A stretch of 64,000 nt of DNA, taken from NCBI GenBank assembly GCA_013399115.1, contig VXAA01003989.1, forward strand, positions 1,746,997 through 1,810,996, read 5' to 3'. Positions 12,701 through 23,571 of the stretch are shown one piece after another (position 1 is the first letter of the stretch; each line of letters begins with the position of its first letter). This DNA comes from Anseranas semipalmata. Lineage: Eukaryota > Chordata > Aves > Anseriformes > Anseranatidae. Both the position numbers and the translations under genes were made by a program. The notes beneath the pieces are model-generated. The model worked only from the letters and a program-made list of their open reading frames with translations. It ran no database searches and was not told the origin of the DNA.

Positions 12701-12839
12701 AAGGGGTTTAAAATGTATTTGGGGAATAATCGCCGCTTTTCCCTGCGGCTGCAGGGTTGGGGTGGTTTCAGGGGTGTGTTTCTGGAACCTCTCAAGCAAG
12801 GTCGCCTGTCAAGAAGTATAATTTTTTTTCTATAATACT

Positions 12840-15529
12840 CACTATCACTTTTACTACAGCTCGATATGGTTTTTGTTTGTTTGTTTATGCATCAGTCCAT
12901 CATGCTCTTTGCATCGACAACTGAAGTGAATTTGAACATCGTGCTTGATAAAGCCAGTATGTAGCAGATTTCCCCTTTCTCTCGCTGTTGATGAAAGGAA
13001 AATTGTCTCCCACAGCTGTAAGACATAAGTAGGGATTGATGAAGGCCGTGTACAGTAAGAGACTGGGAGAAAGCGGGTGTGAAACTGGAACATAGATCAC
13101 TTTCTAACGTGGGATCCCAGAGGCGTGCTCCCATACCTCGTCTCCCAGCACAAGCTTGTCCTTCCACAAGCATCTATTTCTGCTCTTTTTTTTTTTTTTT
13201 GAATTTGAACTCTTTAATAACACAATTCTCTGAAAAGACATTTCTTTCACAGTGTCTGAAGTTTGCTACAGTGTTTTTGTATTTGAAGTGTACAGGAAAA
13301 CTGAGTTCATTTGCTTTTTTCACTATCAATGTCTTGATAAATAAATGATTTTAAATAAAACTTGTGATCAAACAGTTTGTCATCAATTCTTGCCACAATG
13401 CTTGTGACTATATTAATCTCATAAATGTCAGCTTTGGCAGTCATAAGATCAAAGCATCCAATTTTCAAGACTGTAAGGAAATGCATGTAGTATGTAGTCA
13501 CCGACATGTCTCCATCATCGTCATTTTTTTTCATCCTCAACTTAAGGATGACTAAGTGACCTTAAAGTTTTGGTGAATTGTCTTCACCTAATGTATGGTT
13601 TTGAATAGCTGGAAAGCATTTTAATGTCCTCAGAAGTGCAGGTTATGGGGCTAAGCACGTTTTGGGCACATGACTCATGAAATGCAATGGGATGTCTTAC
13701 ATCGCTCTGAAGCAACCTTCAGGCTGACTTCTCCTGGCATGCTTTGCTGTGTCATGCGGTACACAGCCAGGAGCATCTGCTGAAAACAAATGTTTGTTTT
13801 CCATTGATCTGCAGACAACTGTGTCTTCCAAAAGTAACCTCAGGGTCATCAGTTGCAAATAATGATAAATCATATCCCAGATAATTGTACTGCAGTGGAG
13901 GTTTTATGTATTTTCAAAAAATCTTTGTGTGGTTTATTTTCTCACATATAATCAAGTAGAATGAATTGTTCCTGCTTTTTAATTATGTAGTGCCAAACAA
14001 CTTTCAGAAGTATTTAATTATTGACATCAGTTATTGAATTATGATCTGTTTATACAGACATCAGTGTCTACAGAGAAAAACACGCTGCTTCCAACTAGGT
14101 CCATAGCTGACCAACACTTCCTTAGAATTTTCTGTATATTCTAATTTCTTAGCAACAAAGGAGTTTCAAGATTTTTTCTTTTTGGAAGCTTTCCTAGAAA
14201 AAAAAAAATGCATTTTCTACTCCATTTATGTTGTTTTTCTTTATTTTTATTTTGAGAAAATCTATTGATTAATTTCTTCATAAACTGTGATGAGCTGGAT
14301 AGGAATTATTGTCAATTTAACTAGCCCAGGAAAGGTAATATCTGTCATTACAGCAAATGGAAAGCCTTTGTTGGGAAATATCTTTTGACTAGTTGATGGA
14401 AGGTCACACAAGTGATTCTAAATATATTCCATAAAGGTACATGACTCAATAATTAAGGATCATGAAACAATCATGCTGTATCCTTTAGGTTCTGTTCCAT
14501 ATGGCTAAAATGTAGGCCAAGATAACTATATAAAGGCTAAAATCAGCTTGTAATGTTAGAAGTTGAGCTTAGATCTAATGCTAGCTGCAGTTCTTTTTAC
14601 ACAGAGAGATTCTGAAAATACAATTTGAACGTGAATTTTTTATTTTTATCTTTTGCGTCTTGGTGGCACTAGATGCTATTTCTGTACAAGCTTTGCAAAT
14701 AAATGTAGACGCCTTTGGTTTTAATGGTGATGCATAAATTTGCACAAAGGTGCTCTTTTTATGTGGGAAGAGTTTCCTCTATTCAGGCAAGCCATTTCAC
14801 GCTGTCTAGCTCATCATAAAGTCAAACTACACGCGGTCATCAATCATGTCATGCTAACAACAGTTTGGTGCCTCATTGACTAGAGCAGATCTTTACTAAA
14901 CCCTGTTTAGTAAAAAAAACTGGGCTCCATCAGACAAACAGAACAAACGTCTCCTGTGGCTATTATATTCTGCGAATATTTCAGAGTAGTCTCTGAGTAC
15001 ATGTCCACAGAATGCGTTCTTTCCATCTGTCTGAGATTATAAGTACTACATGTTCATATTATTTTTTAAAGCATTAATTGATACGTAATAACTGGGGAGG
15101 GTTTTGCTTCCACTAGGCACTTGAGGTATTTTATGAGGGTAACAAGCTCCCAGCTTCCCTGGTCACCCTCAGCGGATTAACATACCATTGTAGCTAGACT
15201 GAACAACAGGCTGCTGTTCATCATCAGAGACTTTCTGTGACTGCAGGGAGAAAGCTTTGGAAGCACTTTTTTGTGTTTGTTTGCATTCTGCTTTGCGTTC
15301 TGTTTTGAATAGATGGACAAAGAGAAAATGATTGTCAATAGGTATAAAGATAGAAGCAGGCAAAATAAAAACAGCAAAGCTCTGGAAAACCTCTAGAAGC
15401 AAATTGGGCATTTTGGACAAGGTGGCTGAGGGACTTGAAGGATGTTCTGCTTATATCAGTTCAGCTTCTGAGACTGACTGCCTCCATCTTCTCTGTATCT
15501 TCAGTCAGGAAGCTGCAGACACCGTCTGC
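12840..15529. other. Intergenic AT-rich DNA, no gene recognised
   Basis: This stretch runs between the CpG-rich island and the first CR1 fragment. It has a 16-base T run near 13,184-13,200 and two AATAAA signals on the plus strand (13,340-13,345 and 13,354-13,359). No coding or RNA gene is supported. Confidence 0.6.
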
Positions 15530-15845
15530 TGTTCCCTGAGCCTTCTCTTCCTAAGGCCAGATGAACTCAGCTCCCTCCACCTGTCCCCGTCCATGACTTC
15601 CACTTACTGGGGCTCCTACTCCAGATGCATCCTCACAAAGTGCCAAAAAGAGGGGAAGGATCACTTTGGTGGTTCTGCTGGCTACACTCTTGCTATACAG
15701 TCCAGGATGGGTCTGGCTTTCTTTGCTGCAAGCATGCTTGCTGGCTTATGTTCAAAGACCCCCAGATCTTTTTCTGCAGAAAAAGGACCCCAGGCAACTG
15801 CCTGCCCAACCTGTGTTGTTATTCCATTCCAGATGCAAGCCTAAA
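15530..15845 (-). mobile_element. Degenerate internal fragment of a CR1 LINE
   Basis: Read on the minus strand, this matches the internal CR1 region just before the 3' end. On the plus strand the reverse-complement landmarks are GAGCCTTCTCTTCC near 15,537 and the 'ggctttctttgctgcaagc ... gctggcttatgttcaaagac' block at about 15,714-15,760, in the expected order. The copy lacks the 3' tail and its 5' part, and it is strongly diverged, so it is an old fragment. The boundaries are approximate. Confidence 0.7.
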
Positions 15846-17377
15846 GAAATGAATAATCATCTTGTTTGCAAAACTCAAATTGTTTTCTCTGTGGCTAGCT
15901 TTACCAGGTCCTATAGTCTTTCACCACTAACACTCTTACATGAAGAAGGTGAAATGCAGAGGAAGACTGCTAGTGGCACTCCCTTCCCATGGGTAATTGC
16001 TGTGAGATGACTTCAGTGTTTCTGTATTCTAAATGTGGGTAGGATTCTTTATGTGAATAAGTGGGCCTGTGGCTCACTGTCAACATTTGGTATGCTTAGG
16101 AGTGAGTGAGTTCATCTCAAGAACAGCTCTGTGCTGGTAAGTACTAGTGGTTATGTTCCTCCTTTATGATGATGTATAACTAGTCTTCATAGGTCATCTT
16201 TACCGGTACTTCTCATTTTGACTGACAGCAAACTTACACAATTTTCCTTTCTAATTTTTGTACTTGCCTTAGTTTTGCTTCCTGAAGAACACATAGGTGT
16301 CTGATCAGTACAGCAAATATCAGTCAACTTCTCTCCAGTTAACGCAAGGCCTTCCTGTTTCAACACTGGATGAGTAAGAGAGTTTCAAACTGCTGAGTAA
16401 CCGTAAGGAGAAGACAAAATAGAATCTTATTTATGATTTTAATAACACTGTTCATGCTTTCAAAATACTGTTTATAGAAGGAGGCATCTTTGTTCCTGAT
16501 CGAAATACTCCTGGCAATAAGCAGTGCATGCCATGCTTTATCCAATGCATTGCACCTGTTTATGAACCTAGCATCTGACTCTTGCTCTGATTATGACCAG
16601 AAGTAAAATTATCATTGATTTTAGTAGGAGCGGGGTGCTTTTTCAAATGTGTGGATTTTAAGTTTTCTAATTTTATTTAAGAATGTGCATTAGCAATGGA
16701 AAGGATTGATTTGGTTACCTGCATTACTCCTTACCAGAGAGGATTTTTCCCTGCTGGCAGATCATTGATTGATACAGGCTCCCACAGCTGCACAGAAGCT
16801 GGGGGCTCTGACAGTTTGTGGCAGTGATGCTCAGTTTTGCGTGGACCTGCTGAAAAGAAACAGGAAGGGAGAGAAACCTAATCCAGCCAAGAGCTTGCAG
16901 GAGAAGCTGGTTGTTCTCCCATTCCCACTAGGTGGAGCTTTGTATGGGCTTAATCAGAGCAGGAAGAGCATGCCCATTTAACTGTAATTTCCAGTGAGGG
17001 TTAGAGGTGCCATCCTGCATAAAGGCACCTCTGGTACTGTCCAGCAGCTGTAACAGTGCAACCACTCAATCTGATCGTGCTTCCCTCCCCCAGATAGACT
17101 GTGGTTTCCAAAAGCAATTAATTTCTCCTTTTTTTCGCTTCACAAAGTTCTTTCTCTCAGTTCTGTATTTGCTCAGACCAAATTGAGTGAAATTAAAGAT
17201 TCAAGGTCCCCTGAGCATTATGGTTTACCCAGAGCACTCTGTATTTTCCATGCACCTGGTGCTGCCAGAAGGAAAGAGATTTTTCAGCACAGCTAGCTAA
17301 GTCTATAATGAGAATGCTGAGCTGCCCATCCCCAGACCTGCACTGGGTTTATTCTGTGGTTTCAGTAATACAGATAT
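15846..17377. other. Intergenic DNA, no gene recognised
   Basis: The segment separates two CR1 copies. Its short open frames do not resemble proteins known to me, and no RNA gene or satellite is seen. Confidence 0.6.
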
Positions 17378-18538
17378 CATAGAATCATAGAATCATAGAA
17401 TCATAGAATCATGGAATCATAGAATGGCTTGGGTTGGAAGGGACCTTAAAGATTACCTAGTTCCAANNNNNNNNNNNNNNNNNNNNNNNNNNNNNNNNNN
17501 NNNNNNNNNNNNNNNNNNNNNNNNNNNNNNNNNNNNNNNNNNNNNNNNNNNNNNNNNNNNNNNNNNNNNNNNNNNNNNNNNNNNNNNNNNNNNNNNNNNN
17601 NNNNNNNNNNNNNNNNNNNNNNNNNNNNNNNNNNNNNNNNNNNNNNNNNNNNNNNNNNNNNNNNNNNNNNNNNNNNNNNNNNNNNNNNNNNNNNNNNNNN
17701 NNNNNNNNNNNNNNNNNNNNNNNNNNNNNNNNNNNNNNNNNNNNNNNNNNNNNNNNNNNNNNNNNNNNNNNNNNNNNNNNNNNNNNNNNNNNNNNNNNNN
17801 NNNNNNNNNNNNNNNNNNNNNNNNNNNNNNNNNNNNNNNNNNNNNNNNNNNNNNNNNNNNNNNNNNNNNNNNNNNNNNNNNNNNNNNNNNNNNNNNNNNN
17901 NNNNNNNNNNNNNNNNNNNNNNNNNNNNNNNNNNNNNNNNNNNNNNNNNNNNNNNNNNNNNNNACCCAGGTGCAGCACCTTGTGCACTTGGACTTGTTGA
18001 ACCTCATTAGGTTCACATGGGCCCACTTATCTAGCTTGCCCAGATCCCTTTGGATGGCATCCCTTCCTTCTGTTGTATCAACTGCACCACTCAGCTTGGT
18101 GTCATCAGCAAACTTGCTGAGGGTGTACTCAATCCCACTGTCCATGTCATTGATAAAGATACTGAACAGCACTGGTCCCAAGATAGACCCCCTGAGGGAC
18201 ACCACTTGTCACTGGCCTCCACCTGGACATAGAGCCATTGAGCACAACTCTCTGGGCAAGGCCTTCAAGCCAATGCCTTATCCACTGAATGGTCCACCCT
18301 TCAAATCCATCTCTCTCCAATCTGGAGATCAGGATGTCTTGTGGGACTGTGTCGAAGGCCTTATAGAAGTCCAGGTAGGTAACATCAGTTGTGCTTCCCT
18401 TGTCAACTGATGCAGTCACTCCATCATAGAAGGCCACCAGATTGGTCAGGCATGATTTGCTCTTGGTAAAGCCGTTCTGGCTGTCTCAGATCACCTCCTT
18501 GTCCTGCATGTGCCTTGACATTGATTCCAGGAGGAATA
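17378..18538 (-). mobile_element. CR1 LINE retrotransposon, 5'-truncated, minus strand, with assembly gap
   Basis: The 3' end is at the left, where an 8-bp unit (TCATAGAA on the plus strand) repeats several times, followed by the conserved CR1 3' block with GGTTGGAAGGGACCTT at about 17,433-17,448. Minus-strand translation of the right part gives reverse-transcriptase sequence, including [42 protein letters not shown] and the catalytic-type FADDTKL motif. The FADD motif is the polymerase active-site motif of this LINE family. Frames change between VTSGVPQG and SILGPVLF, so the copy is inactive. The 5' end near 18,538 is truncated, as is usual for CR1. The middle is replaced by Ns (17,467-17,963). 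Confidence 0.95.
17467..17963. other. Assembly gap of 497 N
   Basis: This is a run of unknown bases lying wholly inside the CR1 copy. The flanks (the 3' terminal block on the left, the segment before the FADD region on the right) are parts of one element in the right order. The hidden sequence is therefore most likely ordinary CR1 3' sequence, and the repeat probably caused the gap. Confidence 0.95.
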
Positions 18539-18739
18539 TCTAATGACATATGTGTATAAACAAAGAAGGAAGCTATACCAAAATATTTTCTCTTGACAAC
18601 AGATATGGCCCAAAGTGCCTTGCATGTCTCGGTACCTAGTAGCAGAGTTTGGGGAGACTGGTACTGCCCATGGCAGAGGAGAATTGCTTTGGGACTACTG
18701 AAGTAGACTGGATATGTAGTCTTCTGTGGAACTGAACAG

Positions 18740-19998
18740 GGTGCACGTGGTGGTGCTGAGGCAGTTACCCAATATCATTGCAAGGTGTTATCTATCGCCT
18801 TTGAAAGGTCATGGTGATCAGAGGAGGTCCCTGATGGTTTGAAAAAGGCAAAGATCATGCCTATTATCAAAAAAGGCAAGAAGGATGATTCAGGGAACTA
18901 CGAGCTGGTTAGTCTTACCGCTGTGCACCAGCAGGTGGTGGAGGGAATTCTTCTGGAAGCCATTACCAAACAGATGTGGACAAATACTGTTTGTGGCTAA
19001 TATCATTTAACATCTTCTTTAACAACCTTAATGATGGGACAGGGTGCACCTTCAGCAAGATCATGGATGACAGCAAGTAAGACTAGGTGGACTTGATGAT
19101 CTTAGAGGTCTTTTCCAACCTAAATGATTCTGTGATTCTAAAAGGGAGCAGGTGATACACCGAGTTGCAGGGCTGCCATGCAAGGAGTCTTCAGAAAGCT
19201 GGAGGAATGAGCTGACAGGAGCCCTGGAAGTTCAACAATGGCAAATGCAAAGTCCTGCACCTGGGATATCCTAACCCCCTGCAACAGCACAGACTGGAGG
19301 CCACCTAGCTAGAGATCAGATTTGCTGGAAAAGACCTGGGAGTTCAAGTGGACAACTAGTTGAACACAACTCAGTCATGTGCCCTTGCAGTTGTGAAGCC
19401 TAATTCTGTATGGCCCTGTGTTGCCAGCAGGTTGAGGAAAACCATTATTCCCCTCTACCTGATGTTCATGTGGTCATAAGCACAGTATCATATCCACTTT
19501 GGGCCCCCCCAAATACAAGAGAGAGATTGACTGACTGAAGTGAGCCCAATGGAGGATGACTGAGTTGGTTAGGGAACTGGAGCACATGACACATGAGGAG
19601 ACTAGATTGGTTGGGGTTTGTTTAGCCCCAGGAAAAAACAAGGCTCAGAGGAGACCTGATTGTTCTTTTCCACTGTGTAATGGGAGGACACAGAGGAAAG
19701 AGATCCGGACTCTTCTCAGAGGAGTGCATTTAAAGGACAAGAGGGAACAGCATCAGGTTATAGCAAAGGAAATTTTGTTCATATAAAATGAAAAAAAAAA
19801 ATCCACCATGAGAATGGTTAAACACTGGAACAAAGACCCAGAGGGGTTTTATGCAATCTCAATTTTTGGAGATATTCAGAGTTTGACCAGACAAGGCCCT
19901 GAGCAGCCTCATCTAACAGGGAAGATAGAATTGCTGTGAGCAGCGTGGGGGAGTGGCTGACCTCAAGAAGTCTTTTCCAAGCTAAATGAATCTATGAA
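18740..19998 (+). mobile_element. Old CR1 LINE copy, plus strand, interrupted by a nested CR1
   Basis: Read on the plus strand, the order of CR1 landmarks is preserved. The first is a reverse-transcriptase segment near 18,790-18,925, with a decayed GNY-type motif before 'ctggttagtcttaccgc'. The fingers/palm region follows near 19,010-19,080, then 'gttcaacaatggcaaatgc' and 'aaagtcctgcacctggg' near 19,229-19,265. Next is the C-terminal part with 'agacctgggagttcaagtgg' near 19,334. A degenerate 3' end lies at about 19,965-19,998, resembling AAGTCTTTTCCAAGCTAAATG and then the tail. Many stops and indels make it inactive. It lies head to head with the minus-strand CR1 to its left. Confidence 0.85.
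19086..19145 (+). mobile_element. Tiny nested CR1 3' end inserted in an older CR1
   Basis: About 60 bases carry a complete CR1 3' terminal block: 'gtggacttgatgatcttaga' and so on to 'gattctgtgattcta'. They sit in the middle of the reverse-transcriptase region of the older copy. The host continues on either side: the left flank resembles the 'gatgacaccaag' region and the right flank the 'gctgatacacca' region of CR1. This indicates a second, extremely 5'-truncated insertion. Confidence 0.8.
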
Positions 19999-22356
19999 AA
20001 TACACAATTACTTTTTCAATTGAAAATATCTCAACTTTAATAGGTAGTTATCAAAGGCAGAGATCAAAGGTAACAGTGTAATATTCTATTGAATTTCTGA
20101 ATGTTTATTAGTACCACTTCATTATACCAGGAGGGGAAATCTCCACATGCTGAGTTACTTTGGCTATGGTAGGCAGCAGTATAATTGGATAATATTCAGC
20201 ATTGCCTTTACATGCTCAGATACACTGTAATAAAATATGCTTAAGCTACAAACAGATTTAAATAACTTGTTAAAAACTGGGCAGAGCAGGATTGTTTAAA
20301 TCTTTTGTGCTTCTGTTATAATTCTTGACTTTTTTAGATGTGTGAAAAGTACTGACAGTAAAAAATTGAGGTTAGTGTAGCTCTAGGACAATGCGTTGAA
20401 TGACAGTTTGCTGAAATGATGGAGGTTCATGAGGCCTTCTTCCACTCATCGCTGCAGCATTTCCCTCTTGTATAACGTTGCTGGTATCTGTGAAGTGCTC
20501 CAGGTTTAACAAAACAGAAGAACTGGGAATCCTTTGTCCTTCAGTAGGCTGTCTCTTCAAAGCTGAAGATACTGAGTTCCAGTCCAAAGTCTTTTGAAGT
20601 ATATAGAAGCAATCACATTCATTTCAAATGTCTCTTATCAGGAGGCAAGAGCCAAAGGCTGGTCTCCACCCTGACCAGATGAAGGGCAACTTCCACCCTT
20701 CCATGGTTTGTCTGAACACAAGTGAGTTTCCTATGGGATTAATGAATGTTTACTTGTTTACTTTTTCAGCTTTAGGCAATTACAATACTGTTGGGATACC
20801 AATATTGACTTGTTCAGAGAAGCATGTCTGATGATAAGGGACCAGATACAATCAATTTGTTCTGGCAACTAAATTGAAGCACAAATTAGAAACTGCGGGC
20901 AAACCCTAAGAAGACTACTTGGATAAGCGTCATGTATGTTTGCCTCCTTCTTTTGCTTTTCCCTAGGTATTTTTGCTTCCAGATACTTCTGACATAGGAT
21001 ATCATACTATGGGCATCCCTGAGTTTCTGCTATTTATAAACTACACAGAAGCTGAGAAGAATCTGTTGTCTGCTCCAGATGATCTTTAGAGATCAAATGA
21101 AATAGTGCAGAAACAAAACAGAGACATCTTAAGATGGCTGCCAAAAAAGTGAAATTGTTACTTAGAACCATTGCCAAACCATTGGTTGGTGCAAAGCTAC
21201 CTTGACTTTCTATAGAAATGCTAGGGAATTAAATATTGTGGCTTCCAGAGGCTTTTTAAAAATTCTGCTACACTGGAGTACACAGCACATGTTACATTGT
21301 CTGAGGAAAAAATAACCAACACAGAGCTATCGTGAAGAAGAATATCAGCTTCTGTGAGAAAAAAACCACAGGGTTTGATTGGTGCAATCAGAATGTGAAT
21401 GGTTTTGTTGCAAAAATGCGTGCTGTTGAATTCCTTCAGCTTTCTTTTAGTTGGGAAATCATATTTTAACGGTCATTTAAAAACACTCCTGCACTTAACA
21501 CAACTAGCCATATAGAAACATTTTCAAAGTTAGGTTCACGCAAATATTTTCACTTTACTTCTCACCTGCCCATGGAGAAGAGATGCATACATGAAATGAA
21601 AGACTTGCATGTGGCCGGGCAGCTGGTTAGACTGGACACTCACACACCTCAGAGATATGAGCATATCTGGTATTTAGACAGATGTGAAGCACGTCAAAAC
21701 CAAACGCTTGGCTGGCTTTGATGATCGGGTTTTAAGCAGAGATTTAAGCATTAAACAATAACCTAGTGAAGTATCTTCTTAACAGTTTGTGTTCCTTCTA
21801 GGGCTCTCCCAAACTTTCTATTTCAGATCCAAAAGACTACCTTTACATTAAGCTAGTTTTATATATATTTGCCTATCAATAGTTGAAAAAACATTTGCAC
21901 ACAGACAGAACTGGTGAGTTCATCACTGACAAACACTGTGAAGCATTAAAAGCTACAGAAATGCTTACGTGCCCATTCCTATAAACAATACAAGTATTTT
22001 AAGTCAGGCAAGAAAGCAACTTGCACCACCATTCATGTTAAGACCTAATGTTTTAACTCCTAAAGGCAAAAGCAAACTTTTTTTTTTTAAAAAAAGAAAA
22101 CCATAAGTCAGAGAAAATCCATCTCACTGTGCAAAAAAAAAGCATAAAGGTAAGACTTACAGATCAATGAAGTCACTTCTTAGCTTCTCCATCCCACCAC
22201 TAATACATTTTTAAATTATTTTCCATACACAACATGTTTGCAAAAAGTAAATTTATGTCACTTTTTCAGGGAAGTGACTTTAAGAATTAGAGATCATCCA
22301 CAGCTTTTAAAATCTGAAAGTTCAGCTGGGATAAGTGCTAATAGTTAGGTCTCCCT
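19999..22356. other. Downstream flank of XCR1, probable 3' UTR at the right end
   Basis: This is AT-rich sequence between the old CR1 and the XCR1 stop codon. The XCR1 3' untranslated region must extend leftwards from 22,356 on the minus strand, but I see no AATAAA on that strand close to the stop, so its end cannot be placed. No gene is recognised elsewhere in the stretch. Confidence 0.55.
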
Positions 22357-23373
22357 TCAGTAGATGGATGCATCTTCATAGTGGAATTTGCCTTGAGAAC
22401 AGATCCTGGGGCTGGAGGCTGGACTGTTGGCACAGGGTAAATACTGGCTGCATAAACGTAGCAAATGCCTCTTGAACTTGACTCCAACAAATACATAGAG
22501 CACAGGGTTGAGGCAGCAGTGGGAGAAAGCAATTTTACGGCTGATGTGAAAGGCAAGGTTGGTGTCTTTTTCATACTGACAGGTAGATGGTGGAAAAGTA
22601 ATCAGAAAACTGAGGATGTTGTAAGGCGCCCAGCTCAGGAAGAAAGCCACCACAATAATAAGAATGAGTTTCACAGTTCTGTGCTTTCTGCGAGATCTTG
22701 CTCCAAGCAGAATTATCAGTATCCTGAAGTAACAGAATAGGATAACCCCAAAGGAAATCAGGAAGAGTACATTTCTCTGATAAACATCCACCTTTTTCCA
22801 TTTCCAATCACTGTAATCACAGGTCTTGACCCCTTCCACGTTTTCTTGCACTGTGGTGTGAATCACCTCGGGAACCACAATTAAAATGCTACAAGTCCAA
22901 ACAGCCAAGCTCACCAGAGAACCACAGCACTGTGTTGGGGATCTCAAAGTGGAAAGAGGGTTCACGACGGACAAGTACCGCAGAATAGTCATGAGAGTCA
23001 AAAAGAAAACACCGCTGTAGTAGCCAATGGAGAAAATGGCATTCATTGCCTTGCAAAGGAACTCACCAAAAATCCACCCGAAGGACTGGTCCACTGCCCA
23101 GAAAGGAAGCATGCAGGAGAAGACTAAATCAGAGACACAGAGATTCATGATGAAGATGTTTGTTAAAGACACAAGGTTTTCATATTTGAATAGGATCCAT
23201 AACACCAGAGTGTTTCCTAGCAGGCTGAGGAAAAATGCCAGGGCGTAGAGAACAGTAGTGAAATGGGTGTAAAACACAAAATATTCACCCATTTCGCAGA
23301 CATTGCTTTCATTAAGAGAGTATTCATATGAGTAATTGTCATCTGAATCAGCTGGATACTGTTCTTCATCCAT
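22357..23373 (-). CDS. XCR1: XCR1, chemokine (C motif) receptor 1
   Basis: This single coding exon of 338 codons plus TGA encodes a seven-helix class A chemokine receptor. It closely resembles mammalian XCR1 (333 residues): shared blocks include LLGNTLVLWILFKYENLVSL, NIFIMNLCVSDLVF, RYLSVVNPLSTLRSPT, RRKHRTVKLI, AFFLSWAPYN and FSHCCLNPVLYVFVGVKF. XCR1 binds XCL1 and signals through Gi; in mammals it marks cross-presenting dendritic cells. The N-terminus is acidic and tyrosine-rich (residues 6-18), likely sulfated, with sequons at N13 and N21. Expected disulfides are C26-C265 and C107-C185. NPVLY is at 289-293. The usual DRY motif is LRY at 131-133. I chose the ATG at 23,371-23,373 because an in-frame TAA lies a few codons upstream (23,389-23,391) with only a TTG between. 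The 5' non-coding structure is unknown. Confidence 0.97.
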   Translation of the reverse strand: MDEEQYPADSDDNYSYEYSLNESNVCEMGEYFVFYTHFTTVLYALAFFLSLLGNTLVLWILFKYENLVSLTNIFIMNLCVSDLVFSCMLPFWAVDQSFGWIFGEFLCKAMNAIFSIGYYSGVFFLTLMTILRYLSVVNPLSTLRSPTQCCGSLVSLAVWTCSILIVVPEVIHTTVQENVEGVKTCDYSDWKWKKVDVYQRNVLFLISFGVILFCYFRILIILLGARSRRKHRTVKLILIIVVAFFLSWAPYNILSFLITFPPSTCQYEKDTNLAFHISRKIAFSHCCLNPVLYVFVGVKFKRHLLRLCSQYLPCANSPASSPRICSQGKFHYEDASIY

Positions 23374-23550
23374 TTGTCTGTGCAAACCTTACACTATTCT
23401 CAAGCAGCTACTTCAAAGAACCACAGGAGTCAAAGTAAAATTTTTGTGAAAAGCAACACAATAACCTAACTCCCACTCTGGATGCTTCTGCTTTAAGAGA
23501 AGAAAACGAGCAGTGAAACTACCTTGTTTGTCCTGTTTTGGGGAAAGAAA

Positions 23551-23571
23551 GGAGTCATTTCCTCTTATAAG
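23551..23571 (-). promoter_or_regulatory. Candidate XCR1 proximal element: near-AICE beside a TATA-like palindrome
   Basis: On the minus strand, about 180 bases before the XCR1 start codon, GAAATGACTCC (23,551-23,561) differs in its last base from the BATF/IRF composite element type GAAATGA(C/G)TCA. Its upstream part AGAGGAAAT also contains a GGAA ETS/PU.1-type core. A TATA-like palindrome CTTATAAG lies at 23,564-23,571. The sequence match is direct. The function is inferred from the fact that XCR1 marks BATF3/IRF8-dependent dendritic cells. Confidence 0.35.

Noticed and set aside
11860..12711. A 283-codon plus-strand open frame in the CpG-rich island
   Set aside because: It begins in ordinary sequence and its length comes from GC richness that removes stop codons. 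Other frames on both strands are also open there, it includes an unresolved base, and no domain is recognisable.
12900..13100. Possible further chemokine receptor remnant between FYCO1 and XCR1 (as CXCR6 is in mammals)
   Set aside because: No helix blocks, DRY-type or NPxxY-type motifs are found there or elsewhere between the two genes, so there is no support for a CXCR6 copy in this window.
17424..18410. A 328-codon plus-strand open frame and its minus-strand counterparts across the N gap
   Set aside because: Most of each is unknown bases. The readable parts belong to a CR1 element; the plus-strand frame is antisense to its reverse transcriptase.
22357..23385. A four-codon longer XCR1 starting at TTG (23,383-23,385)
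   Set aside because: TTG is not a normal nuclear vertebrate start. The ATG at 23,371-23,373 gives an N-terminus of usual length.
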